Part shown: piece after piece, positions 44,505-55,019 of the stretch
Numbering within the stretch: the first letter of the stretch is position 1
How the letters are laid out: each line of letters opens with the position of its first letter
Assembly (NCBI RefSeq): GCF_009498275.1
Contig: NZ_CP045643.1
Location: 248,001 to 312,000 of the forward strand
Direction of reading: 5' to 3'
From: Streptomyces fagopyri
Lineage (GTDB): Bacteria; Actinomycetota; Actinomycetes; Streptomycetales; Streptomycetaceae
DNA: 64,000 nucleotides
Position numbers and translations under genes: made by a program
Notes under the pieces: model-generated
Told to the model about the DNA's origin: nothing
Databases searched by the model: none
Seen by the model: the letters and a program-made list of their open reading frames with translations, nothing else

Positions 44505-44723
44505 GGAGCCTTCTTCCGGTCGGCTGACATCCGTCGGCGGCCTCGGCTCTCGTCCCTCCTCCCCCTGCCACCGATGTCGGTATCGGGGGCATCCACCTGA
44601 CCGTCCCCCTCCGCGCAGCGCTCCCCCGTCGCCGGCGTCGCGCCGACCGGGGTCGAACGCCCATGTACGGCCGTGCCCAACTGGACACCCCGTGCCTGGT
44701 GACACGAGTTGGAGAAGCCTTCT

Positions 44724-46343
44724 GTGACCGCACTTCCGGATTTCAGAACCCCCCGATGGGCCACGCTGAGCGCCCTCCTCACCACCAGTGTCCTGCTGAC
44801 CGCCTGCGGATCCAGCGGCGAAGGCTCCGATTCCGGCAGCGGCCGGGCAAAGTCCGGCGGCACCCTGACCTTCGCGGTGGGTTCGGACGCCGGCTGCGTC
44901 GACCCGCAGCAGGTCGCCAGCAACGAGACCATCTACTCGGTCCGCCAGATCGTGGACTCACTGACCGACCAGGACCCCGAGACCGGCAAGATCGTGCCGT
45001 GGCTGGCGAAGAGCTGGGACGTCAGCTCCGACGCCACGACGTTCACCTTCCATCTGCGCTCGGGCGTCACCTTCAGCGACCGCTCGAAGCTGACCGCGCA
45101 GGTGGTCAAGGACAACTTCGACGCGGTGCCGAAGCTCGGCGTCCTGGGAGCACTGGCCGAGGGTTACCTGAGCGGCGTCAAGAGCACCACCGTGATCGAC
45201 CCGCTCACCGTCAAGGTGGCCTTCAAGCAACCCAACGCCCAATTTCTGCAGGCCACTTCCACGCACTCGCTGGGCATCGAGTCGTCGGCGAGCGTGAAGA
45301 AGACCCCGCAGCAGAGGTGCAGCGACGGAGTCGTCGGATCCGGACCGTTCGTGCTGAAGCAGTACGTGCAGAACCAATCGATCACCCTCGCCAGGCGCAC
45401 CGGATACGCCTGGGGTTCCTCTTTGTGGAGCAAGAAGGGCGAGGCCTACCTCGACAAGCTGGTCTTCAAGGTCGTGCCGGAGGCGGGCGTACGGGCCGGC
45501 AGCCTCCAGTCCGGCCAGGTGGACGCCATCAGCAGTGTCGGCAAGGCCAACGAGGCAGGGCTCAGGGGCAGTCAGGTCGCTCTCCAGCGCCGGGCCAACC
45601 CGGGCGTGGTATTCGGCCTGGCCTTCAACAACTCCCGTCCAGCTCTCAAGGACGCCAGAGTGCGGCAGGCGATCCGGTACGCCATTGACCGGAAGCAGAT
45701 CGCCGACACCGTTTTCCCGACCGGCACCCGGGCCGCGACCAGTGTGCTCGCGCACACGACGCCCGACTACACCAGCCTCGCCTCGAACCTCACCTTCGAC
45801 GCGGCCAGGGCGAAGTCGCTGCTCGACCAGGCCGGTTGGAAGTCAGGCAGCGACGGTATCCGCACCAAGGGCAGCAGGAAACTCGGCCTGACCATCAACT
45901 GGATCCCCAATGCGGCCACCAACCAGCCCGCGCTGGAACTGATCCAGCAGCAGCTCAAGTCCGTCGGCATCGACGTCGTCCTCAAGCAGCTCCAGGTCAC
46001 CCAGCTGGCCCCGACACTTCAGTCGGGCGACTACGACGCGGCCTGGAGCAACGTCACCCGGGCCGACCCGGACATCCTCCGCAGCTCCTTCTCCACTCAA
46101 CTGGCCAACTTCTACCGCGTACCGGCCGGTGACCTGGACGCCGCACTGTCCGCACAAGCCGCGACCACGGACACCGCCAAGCGCAAACAGCTGGTGGCCC
46201 AGGCCCAGGAGTCGATCGTGCAGAACGCCTACTACGCGCCGGTGGTGGAACTGCAGACCCAGCTGGGCGTGTCGAAGAAGGTGCACGACCTGGACTTCGA
46301 CGCCTCCAGCCGGATCCAGCTGCACGACACCTGGATCGGCTAG
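44724..46343 (+). CDS. ABC transporter substrate-binding lipoprotein (family 5)
   Basis: The 539-aa protein starts at GTG 44724 behind GGAG and has a lipobox (TTSVLLTACGSS, Cys ~30). Family-5 landmarks: GGTLTFAVGSDAGCVDPQQV, WLAKSWDVSSDATTFTFHLR, GSGPFVLKQYVQNQSITLAR, FNNSRPALKDARVRQAIRYA (strand-helix region) and LELIQQQLKSVGIDVVLKQL. These proteins deliver peptides, nickel, opines or other compounds to a two-permease ABC importer. It is first in a four-gene operon following the SAM-IV/leader region, so the ligand is probably a sulfur-containing oligopeptide or glutathione-like compound; this is inferred. Confidence 0.92.
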   Translation: MTALPDFRTPRWATLSALLTTSVLLTACGSSGEGSDSGSGRAKSGGTLTFAVGSDAGCVDPQQVASNETIYSVRQIVDSLTDQDPETGKIVPWLAKSWDVSSDATTFTFHLRSGVTFSDRSKLTAQVVKDNFDAVPKLGVLGALAEGYLSGVKSTTVIDPLTVKVAFKQPNAQFLQATSTHSLGIESSASVKKTPQQRCSDGVVGSGPFVLKQYVQNQSITLARRTGYAWGSSLWSKKGEAYLDKLVFKVVPEAGVRAGSLQSGQVDAISSVGKANEAGLRGSQVALQRRANPGVVFGLAFNNSRPALKDARVRQAIRYAIDRKQIADTVFPTGTRAATSVLAHTTPDYTSLASNLTFDAARAKSLLDQAGWKSGSDGIRTKGSRKLGLTINWIPNAATNQPALELIQQQLKSVGIDVVLKQLQVTQLAPTLQSGDYDAAWSNVTRADPDILRSSFSTQLANFYRVPAGDLDAALSAQAATTDTAKRKQLVAQAQESIVQNAYYAPVVELQTQLGVSKKVHDLDFDASSRIQLHDTWIG

Positions 46344-46346
46344 ACC

Positions 46347-47306
46347 GTGCGCCGGTATGTGATCAAGCGGCTCGCGCAAGCGGTTGGGGTGCTGTGGGCG
46401 GCCTACACGGTGTCTTTCCTGGTGCTCGACTACCTGCCGGGCGATCCGGTGACGGCGATGGCCAGTGCCGGGATGGACTCGGGGCAGGTCGACCCGGAAC
46501 AGATCGCCGTACTGCGGCACGAGTACGGCTTCGACAAGCCGGTGCTGGTGCAGTACGCGGAGTATCTCAGCCGGGCGGTGCGTGGGGACTTCGGCGACTC
46601 GGTGTCCACCGGCAGACCGGTGACCTCGACGCTGGCCGACGCGCTGCCGCAGACGCTCCAGCTGACCGGGGCCGCACTGCTGCTCGCGGTGGTCCTCGGC
46701 GGAGGGGTCGCGGTGGTGGCGACATACACCGCGCGGCGCTGGCTGCGGCAACTCCTGCTGTCGCTGCCGCCGCTGGGAGTGTCAGTCCCCACGTTCTGGG
46801 TGGGCCTGCTGCTCGTCGAGGCGTTCTCGTTCCGGCTGCACTGGTTCCCGGCGTTCGGTAACGACGGGCTGCGGGGCCTGGTCCTGCCCGCCCTGACCCT
46901 GGCGGTCCCTACCGGCGCGCAGGTCGCTCAGGTGCTGGCCAAGAGTCTGCTCACCGCGCTGGACCAGGCCTATGTCGAGACCGCGCGCGCCAAGGGCGCC
47001 GGGCGTTGGCGCGTACATCTGCGGCACGCGCTGCGCAACGCGTCGCTACCCGCGCTGACGGTCGTCGGCCTGCTGGTCGGGCAGTTGATCGCCGGCTCGG
47101 TGGTCGTCGAGACGGTGTTCTCGCGCGACGGTCTCGGACGGGTCACCGCCGCGGCGGTCACCGCACAGGACATTCCGCTGGTCCAGGGGGTGGTGGTGTT
47201 CGGGGCGCTGATCTTCGTGGCGACGAACCTGGTCGTCGACCTCGTCCACCCGCTGCTGGACCCGCGGATCGTGGTGGCCTCGGGCGGAAAGGCGGCCCTC
47301 GCATGA
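46347..47306 (+). CDS. ABC transporter permease, DppB-type
   Basis: The 319-aa membrane protein from GTG 46347 opens RRYVIKRLAQAVGVLWAAYT, the usual start of DppB/OppB permeases, and carries YGFDKPVLVQYAEYLSRAVR, GDFGDSVSTGRPVTSTLADA, and the EAA-type loop YVETARAKGAGRWRVHLRHA, followed by LVGQLIAGSVVVETVFSRDG. About six membrane helices. It lies 3 nt after the binding-protein stop, and its stop overlaps the next start by 4 nt, so the operon is tightly coupled. Confidence 0.95.
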   Translation: MRRYVIKRLAQAVGVLWAAYTVSFLVLDYLPGDPVTAMASAGMDSGQVDPEQIAVLRHEYGFDKPVLVQYAEYLSRAVRGDFGDSVSTGRPVTSTLADALPQTLQLTGAALLLAVVLGGGVAVVATYTARRWLRQLLLSLPPLGVSVPTFWVGLLLVEAFSFRLHWFPAFGNDGLRGLVLPALTLAVPTGAQVAQVLAKSLLTALDQAYVETARAKGAGRWRVHLRHALRNASLPALTVVGLLVGQLIAGSVVVETVFSRDGLGRVTAAAVTAQDIPLVQGVVVFGALIFVATNLVVDLVHPLLDPRIVVASGGKAALA

Positions 47307-48231
47307 GTCAGAGCCTTGCCGACAGCACAGCCGACGCGGCCGGTACAGCACTCGGCCCGGCCCGGCCGCCCGAAGCGAGATCGGGGCCGGAGCAGAAGCG
47401 GCACGTGGACCTACGGCGGCTGCTGCGCTTCGTGCTGCACCGCCCCGGTCTGCTGTTGTCGGTCGTGATCGTCGTACTCGTGGTCCTGGCCTCCTTCTCG
47501 CCGGGCCTGTTCACCTCGCAGGACCCGCTGAAGGGGCTGCCGACGGAGAACTTCCGCGGCCCGAGCGGCAGTCACTGGTTCGGCACCGACGAACTGGGCC
47601 GTGACGTCTTCTCCCGCGTGGTGCACGGCGCCCAGCTCTCCCTGAAGGCGACGCTGATCGCGGTACTGGTGGCGTTCGTGGTCGGCGGGCTGCTCGGAGT
47701 GGTCGCCGGGTTCGTGGGCCGCTGGGTGGACGACGTGCTGATGCGGTTCGTGGACGTCCTGCTGTCCATTCCCGCGCTGTTCATGTCCCTGGCGATCGTC
47801 ACCGCACTCGGCTACGGGACCGTGAAGGTGGCGGTCGCCGTCGGCATCGCCAGCGTCGCGTCGTTCGCCCGGGTGGCACGCTCCGAGGTGCTGCGGGTGC
47901 GTCAGGCGGTGTTCGTGGAGGCGTCTCGGGCGAGCGGGGCCCGCTGGTACTCGGTCCTCGGCCGGCATGTTCTGCCGAACGCGGCGGGGCCGGTGATCGT
48001 CCTGGCCACCCTGGACTTCGGCTCCTCCATCCTGGCCGTGTCTGCACTCAGCTTCCTCGGCTACGGGGCGCCACCGCCGGCCCCGGAGTGGGGCACGTTG
48101 ATCTCCGACGGCCGCAACTACCTGGCCAACGCCTGGTGGCTGACCACGCTGCCCGGCCTGGCGATCGCCGCGACCGTGCTGGCCACCAACCGCATCGCCC
48201 GGGCGCTGGACGGCGAATGGTCCCGGCAGCG

Positions 48232-48235
<4 letters not shown>
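47303..48235 (+). CDS. ABC transporter permease, DppC-type
   Basis: The 310-aa permease begins at ATG 47303 (ATGA overlap with the previous stop). After a ~45-residue polar N-terminus it has the DppC/OppC features: SHWFGTDELGRDVFSRVVHG, RFVDVLLSIPALFMSLAIVT, EVLRVRQAVFVEASRASGAR (EAA loop), and LSFLGYGAPPPAPEWGTLIS. It pairs with the DppB-type subunit to form the membrane channel. The stop overlaps the ATPase start by 4 nt. Confidence 0.95.
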
Positions 48236-49905
<1,670 letters not shown>

Positions 49906-50966
49906 GGACCGACGTCGCATGAGCACTCCCACCATCACCTCACGACCCCTCCGACCCCGGTGCCCGGCCAGCCACGGGTCGTCCTCAACCCGCCGCCCAA
50001 CCCGACGTCCGAGCCACTGGGCCCGAACGCTCCCCGACCGGCGCGGAGGCGGTGGCAAGGACTCCCGCGGAGGCAAGTGACGTTCCGCAGAAGACCGCCA
50101 GGCGCGGCCGACCGTCGCTGAGCTGATCGGCGCATCGAAGACGACCATTCGACCCGACCGAGGACCCTGCCTCCCGGACGGGTTACGCAGATGCTCGATG
50201 ACCCGGACCCCTTCCGGAGGTTCCTACGCCGGCTGCGGCTGCACCGGGTGAGCGGGCCCACCGGCCGCGGGCCGGCCGCCGGCGTCATGAGCGCGAAGCC
50301 GCAGGACGGCACCGCGGTCAACACCCGCTGCAACGTGATGAAGGCAGCCGGAGCACAGCTCCTGGTGAAGGCCCAGTCGGCGGACGGCGCACGGGACAGC
50401 ATCGACGTCGGGGACCCGCTCCTGGTTGTCCACGGAAGCGTCGTAATCAACGGACACCTTCCGACATCCCCGGACCGCCCCGAGCGGATGCTCGACGTCA
50501 CCGTCGATGCTCTGCGCCGCGTGCCCTGGCCCCGGGCGCACGCTGGTGTCCTGCGCAGATCGCAAACCTCTGGACGTGCCATGCGCCTCCAGTTGCCCAA
50601 TCCGCCGGTTCTGTTGTGCGCACCCGAAATCGGCGAACGAGGGCCCGCCGACTTGAGCGGACAGAGGAGACGCCGAACGAGCCGACGGGGTCCCGCTCGT
50701 GCCGAACGGCGTCACGGCCGGCCCAGCGCGCCCTCCAGGAGTGGCTCGTTACGGCGGCGGCGGTAGGTACTCTGCTGCGAACTGATGTCGGTGGACGGCA
50801 AGTTGCCCCTGCCCGCGGGTAGCCGGTCGTTCTGCGGCAGCAGTATCGGGTTTTGAGACGTGGCCACCAGGCGGTGGTCGCCGGGCGGGAACATGGGAGG
50901 CTACGGCACAAGCCGGTGTCGACCAGGGCACTGATGATGACGCAGCTCGAGAAGGGGTTTGCCTGC
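49906..50966. other. Long gap after the importer operon; no gene recognised
   Basis: One plus-strand frame (50191-50766) is open for 191 codons, but it has mixed composition, no ribosome site and no motif. Another short frame starts ATG 49920 (STPTITSRPLRPR) and ends at ~50080 without resemblance to a known protein. The region may hold a decayed gene that once ended the operon. Confidence 0.4.
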
Positions 50967-51959
50967 ATGGCACAACGGGTGACCATGAGCGATGTGGCGC
51001 GGGCAGCCGGGGTGTCTTCGGCGACCGTCTCGTACGTACTGAGTGGCAAGCGTCCCGTCACGGCGGAGACCCGCGAGTCGGTTCACTCGGCTATCGATCG
51101 CCTTGGTTTCCGCCTCAACCCCGTCGCGCGCAGCCTGCGCACCGGTCGATCCATGATGGTGGCTCTCGTGGTGCCGGACCTCGCCAACCCTTTCTACGCG
51201 CTCCTGGCCCGCTCGATACAGGACAAGCTGCGCGGACGGGGGTACCACGTGGTGGTGTCCAACACCGGAGCGCAGCGCGGCGAGGAGGAGGCGTTGCTCC
51301 AGGAGGCGGTGCACCAGCGTTTCGCTGCTGTGGTCATGACTCCTTTCCGTCTCGCCGCCGATGCTTTCGAAATGATCCGCGGAGCGGGCATCCCCGTAGT
51401 CGTCAGCGCTGACACGCCGTTCGACGGCGTCGATCTGGTGACTCCTTCGTCGGACCAAGCTGTCGTCGACGCTCTGACACACGTCGCGGCGTCCGGTCGG
51501 CGCAGCGTTGGAGTCATCGCGGGGCCCCTGGATGTCCCGGGGGGAGATCCCCGGCTCGATCGGATCAAAACGCACGTGGCTGCGCTGGGCTTGCAGGTAC
51601 GGGACGAACACGTCGTTCACGGCGAGCACACCCGGGAGGCCGGAGCGGCCGGATTCGAGAAGCTGTTGCGGTCGTCCCGTCGTCCCGAGGCCGTGCTGTG
51701 CGTCAACGACATGACGGCCGTGGGCGCGATGGATGTGGCGGAAGAACTCGGCCTCGAGATCCCCGGGGACATCGGGCTGCTCGGGCACGATGACATCGAT
51801 ATCGCCAGCCTCGTCCGGCCTCGGCTCAGCACGATCCGCTACTCGGCACGAGAGGTTGGGGCCGTCGCCTCTGCCCTTCTGCTGGAGCAGATTGATGGAC
51901 GGACGCAGCCGCGGACGGTGCGCGTGTCCGCGCAGTTCGTCCGGCGGGCGAGTCTGTGA
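50967..51959 (+). CDS. LacI-family transcriptional regulator
   Basis: The 330-aa protein from ATG 50967 (GAAGGGG ribosome site) has an N-terminal HTH and hinge: TMSDVARAAGVSSATVSYVL, SGKRPVTAETRESVHSAI, and the hinge helix NPVARSLRTGRSMMVAL. A type-1 periplasmic-binding-like ligand domain follows (VPDLANPFYALLARSIQDKL, AVVMTPFRLAADAF, SVGVIAGPLDVPGGD, AVLCVNDMTAVGAM, IGLLGHDDIDIASLVRPRLS). LacI regulators usually control sugar or nucleoside use. No such operon is adjacent; instead two identical 12-bp palindromes lie 0.5 and 1.4 kb downstream. Confidence 0.92.
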   Translation: MAQRVTMSDVARAAGVSSATVSYVLSGKRPVTAETRESVHSAIDRLGFRLNPVARSLRTGRSMMVALVVPDLANPFYALLARSIQDKLRGRGYHVVVSNTGAQRGEEEALLQEAVHQRFAAVVMTPFRLAADAFEMIRGAGIPVVVSADTPFDGVDLVTPSSDQAVVDALTHVAASGRRSVGVIAGPLDVPGGDPRLDRIKTHVAALGLQVRDEHVVHGEHTREAGAAGFEKLLRSSRRPEAVLCVNDMTAVGAMDVAEELGLEIPGDIGLLGHDDIDIASLVRPRLSTIRYSAREVGAVASALLLEQIDGRTQPRTVRVSAQFVRRASL

Positions 51960-52802
51960 CGTCGCCGCTCACCGAGGCTTCTCGGCCTCACCTCCGCGCA
52001 TCGATCGGACTTTCGCCGGGACCGTGGCGTAGTCGACAAGGCCTGATCCTCCGCGCCGACGAGGCATGACGCCCCGCCCACTCCTGGACCGGTGGGAAGG
52101 ACCACCACCGTTTCCCGAGGACCTCGACCCGACGGTTTCCGTGAGGGCGGACAGTCCTGGCGCGCCGGCAGCCGCTGCGGCCTCGGTGCACTTCCTACCG
52201 TCGAACGAACGTTGCTGGTTGGCAGCCTGACACCACCGTGACGTAGCGGGAGGTACGGCCTCCTCGCATGCGCGAACCGGCCCCTTCGCGGGTCGGCCGG
52301 GTACGCAACCGCTCGGCCTCCGAGTGCTGCGGTGATCACGGTTACGGCACCCGGCGAAACTCCGGCATATGCCGATCTCGGGGTCATGACATGAACTGGA
52401 CGAAGACCCGGATTTTGAGGTTGCTCCCGTCTAAAGTCCTGTGGTGACTGGCGTCGTAATCGATTACGCATCATTCGGGAGCTCCATTGTCGTTACCTCA
52501 AGTCGCCTCAGGCGGTAACCCTGGCGCGCGGCAAGAAGCGTCGACGACGGGGACGCGCCTGGATCGTTCGTAGATCAGGGTTCAAAACCATCCGCCCGGA
52601 TGTGCGGGCCGCAGGGTGGTTCCGACTGACTCACGCGCATTCAACCCGCTACTTCGCGCCGGCCCGGGGCGGCATCCGCCCTGTTGCCGGGTGGGCGCGC
52701 CACTCATGCCGGACCCGAGCTGTTTTCACACGGTTGCGCAGCGTCCACTGCCGCAAGCTGTAGCCGGGGTGCCGGGTCTGCGACCCGAATGGAGCTGGAA
52801 CC
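51960..52802. other. Region between LacI gene and DUF742 gene
   Basis: No gene recognised. It holds the first GTAATCGATTAC palindrome (52456-52467). Confidence 0.45.
52456..52467. promoter_or_regulatory. Perfect palindrome GTAATCGATTAC, LacI-type operator candidate (1)
   Basis: LacI-family operators are typically palindromes centred on CG. This perfect 12-mer lies 497 nt downstream of the LacI gene and 336 nt upstream of the DUF742 gene, and recurs exactly at 53339-53350. An AT-rich palindrome in such GC-rich DNA is unlikely to occur twice within 1 kb by chance. Confidence 0.6.
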
Positions 52803-53246
52803 GTGACTTCGCCCGGTGGAGACAGGTACGGCACGTCCCATCAGCCGCCGACATCACCACAACGCTCCCAGACTCACGCCGCGTCCGGTCACCGCAACAA
52901 GCCGTCCGCGCTCGTCCGGCCGTACGCAATGACCGGCGGGCGCTCCCGGCCGACCCATCAGCTCGCGATCGAGGCGCTGGTCACGACGGCGGTGCCCCTG
53001 GCCCAAGAGCGCGGTCAGACGCCCGAGGAATACCGAATCTGCGGCCTCTGCACTGAGGTCAAGTCAGTTGCTGAGGTCTCCGCTCTTCTTTCGATACCGC
53101 TCGGAGTCACCAGAGTCCTCGTGTCGGACCTGGCCGAGAAGGGACTCGTGACCGTGCATCAAGTTCGCGGAGACGAAGCCAGCGGCGGGCGGCCGCAAGT
53201 GACTCTGCTCGAAAAGGTACTCAGCGGACTTCGAAAACTTGAGTAG
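52803..53246 (+). CDS. DUF742 (CvnC-like) regulatory protein
   Basis: The 147-aa protein from GTG 52803 (GGAGCTGGAACC) has a disordered N-terminus, then the DUF742 core: RPYAMTGGRSRPTHQLAIEA, YRICGLCTEVKSVAEVSALL, SIPLGVTRVLVSDLAEKGLV, and a C-terminal TLLEKVLSGLRKLE. DUF742 is a winged-helix-like component of conservon (cvnABCD) signalling complexes. Normally a histidine kinase and Roadblock protein lie upstream and a small GTPase lies immediately downstream. None is here, so this is an orphan copy, possibly recruited to a new role with the transglutaminase-like gene 77 nt downstream. Confidence 0.88.
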   Translation: MTSPGGDRYGTSHQPPTSPQRSQTHAASGHRNKPSALVRPYAMTGGRSRPTHQLAIEALVTTAVPLAQERGQTPEEYRICGLCTEVKSVAEVSALLSIPLGVTRVLVSDLAEKGLVTVHQVRGDEASGGRPQVTLLEKVLSGLRKLE

Positions 53247-53323
53247 CCCCCGGCCGAGACGACTTCAGTCGTCCGAGTCCCGTACTGGTACCTGACCTGC
53301 ACGCTGCCGAAAGTCGAAGGTGC

Positions 53324-54151
53324 ATGCCCGTGTCGCACGTAATCGATTACCTTCAACCCGGTCCTCTTACCGAGGTGGATACCGCTCACGCGTGGGCGCT
53401 GCAGGACCTGCCCTCCGACCCGACGGCATTGTGCACCGCGGCTGAGGCACTGGTGGTGCGGCCGGCCGAAGCGCGGGCTTTGGGCCTGTCCGCGCGAAGG
53501 CTCGAGGAGCAGAGCATCCGGTCCGTCAGCGGACTCGTGGAGGTCTTGACCCGCCTGTTCTCCGCACGGCTGCAGAGCCCCAGGCCACCGTCTGCCCGCG
53601 TCGTGGGAACCAGTCGGCATGTGGCCGTCCTCGCATGCACGCTTCTGCGAGCCTCAGGTTTCGCCGCCCGGGTGAGAGCCGGATTCGTCACCCGTCAAGG
53701 GCACATGACGGGTGACGAGCTGTGGATCACGGAGCACTGGGACAGCTTCGAACGGTGCTGGATACGGCCCCTCCCGGTGGCGCTGAGCCGTGAAACCACC
53801 GCGGGAAGTCCGGAGCCTCTGGGGTTCCTCTCAGGCGGTGAGGCCTGGCAGGAATACCGCAAGGGGCAATACACACAGGAGACGTACGACTACGCCGAGA
53901 CCGATCCGACACGGTGCGCCCTCGAAATCAGCAGCACCACGGTCCGCGACCTTGCGGCACTATGCCAAGTGGAGGTGCTGCCCGGCGACGTCTGGGGACG
54001 CGTGGCGCAGGTCCACGAAGGCCGCATGCCGGCGGCCTTCGACAACCTGATCGATGTCACCGCCTCCGTATGCGCACGCGGCGACGCCACCGACCTGGCC
54101 CGCCTCTTCTCCACCCGAGCTCTCGGCGTACCTCAGCACATGCTCAGCTGA
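53324..54151 (+). CDS. Transglutaminase-like fold protein, likely catalytically inactive
   Basis: The 275-aa protein resembles actinobacterial transglutaminase-domain proteins: SARVVGTSRHVAVLACTLLR, ASGFAARVRAGF, DELWITEHWDSFERCWIRPL. In active members the first motif reads GTCRDFALLLC; here the nucleophile Cys position is Ser (GTSRHVA). The later DHW histidine also appears replaced (DELW). It may be a binding or regulatory relative. ATG 53324 follows GAAGG. The second GTAATCGATTAC palindrome overlaps codons 6-9, so a LacI repressor bound there could block elongation. It lies 77 nt after the DUF742 gene on the same strand. Confidence 0.65.
   Translation: MPVSHVIDYLQPGPLTEVDTAHAWALQDLPSDPTALCTAAEALVVRPAEARALGLSARRLEEQSIRSVSGLVEVLTRLFSARLQSPRPPSARVVGTSRHVAVLACTLLRASGFAARVRAGFVTRQGHMTGDELWITEHWDSFERCWIRPLPVALSRETTAGSPEPLGFLSGGEAWQEYRKGQYTQETYDYAETDPTRCALEISSTTVRDLAALCQVEVLPGDVWGRVAQVHEGRMPAAFDNLIDVTASVCARGDATDLARLFSTRALGVPQHMLS
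53339..53350. promoter_or_regulatory. Perfect palindrome GTAATCGATTAC, LacI-type operator candidate (2)
   Basis: An exact repeat of the site at 52456-52467, located inside the start of the transglutaminase-like gene (encoding Val-Ile-Asp-Tyr). If functional, it would act as a roadblock or mean the true transcription start is within this gene. Confidence 0.55.
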
Positions 54152-54520
54152 CCCCCACAGCCCCGGCCGGAACAGCAAGTTCTTCACACGACCGAAAGCA
54201 TCCGATGTGGTGGTCGAGTGGACGGGAGTTGAGCCGCAGGCGGGTGCGAGGCCCGCGGAAAGGGGAATCGGTCGACCATGAGGCTCTTGAGCGAGGGCCG
54301 GACTCGGGCAGACAGTCCGCGGCCGTACATCGCCGCCGCGACCGCGGTAGCCGCAACCGCTGTGGCCGGAGCGCTGGCGGTTGCTCAAGCCCTGGCAGTA
54401 CCGGTCCTGGATCTGACCGATCCCATCCGTCGAAGGTGCGTACCGGTTCATCGCATTGCCCGCCGCCGAACGGCGGCCGGGGCCGAAGCGGAGGGCTTTG
54501 GGCCCGGCCGCGGCAGGACG
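54152..54520. other. Short spacer with an unsupported small ORF
   Basis: A frame from ATG 54278 begins RLLSEGRTRADSPRPYIAAA then VAGALAVAQALA (membrane-like), but quickly turns into the antisense of the adjacent aldo/keto reductase relic. It may be the front part of a gene cut by the same event. Not called. Confidence 0.35.
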
Positions 54521-54735
54521 TCAGCTCAGGCGTCCGCCGAGGCCGCCGTCGGGGGCGATCTCGGCGATACGGTCGAGGTCGGCGGCGGTCAGGACGAGGC
54601 CGGCGGCGGCGAGGTTCCGAGCCACGCGGTGCGGGTTGCGGGAGCCAGGGATCGGGACGACGCAGTCCTTCTGGGTGAGTAGCCAGGGCGAGCTGGGCGA
54701 GGGTGGCGCCCTTGCGTTCCCGTCTCGCATCCCTG
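54521..54735 (-). pseudogene. Aldo/keto reductase, C-terminal relic
   Basis: Minus-strand frames read GATLAQLALA, then after a frameshift LLTQKDCVVPIPGSRNPHRV, ARNLAAAGLVLTAADLDRIA and EIAPDGGLGGRLS, the cofactor-binding C-terminus of YajO/YghZ-type aldo/keto reductases. The rest of the barrel is missing. It is different from the intact aldo/keto reductase at 59.1 kb. Confidence 0.75.
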
Positions 54736-55019
54736 CAGCGGGACCGTCCCATCCCCGCCCGCCAGGCCGGCCCGCGTCCGATATGCGATCCGATGTGGGC
54801 AGGTTATCGATGTCACGGCGTGCCGGAGCGCGTAAAGGAACGAGTCCAGCCAGGTGGACACGCAACGGCACCGCGGTGCAATACCGATGAAAACAGATGT
54901 CAGTAGGTAGATATCGAGCGATGTTGGTCTGATGGGGCGTCCCGGTGCCCGCGTCACCGCCGGAGAAAGACCGTCCCACCCCGCATGTCCGTCCCCCACG
55001 GGTGAAGTAAGGAACGTCC

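Noticed and set aside
50191..50766. 191-codon plus-strand frame after the importer operon
   Set aside because: No ribosome site, no hydrophobic core pattern, no recognisable motif, and biased Arg/Pro content typical of non-coding high-GC DNA.
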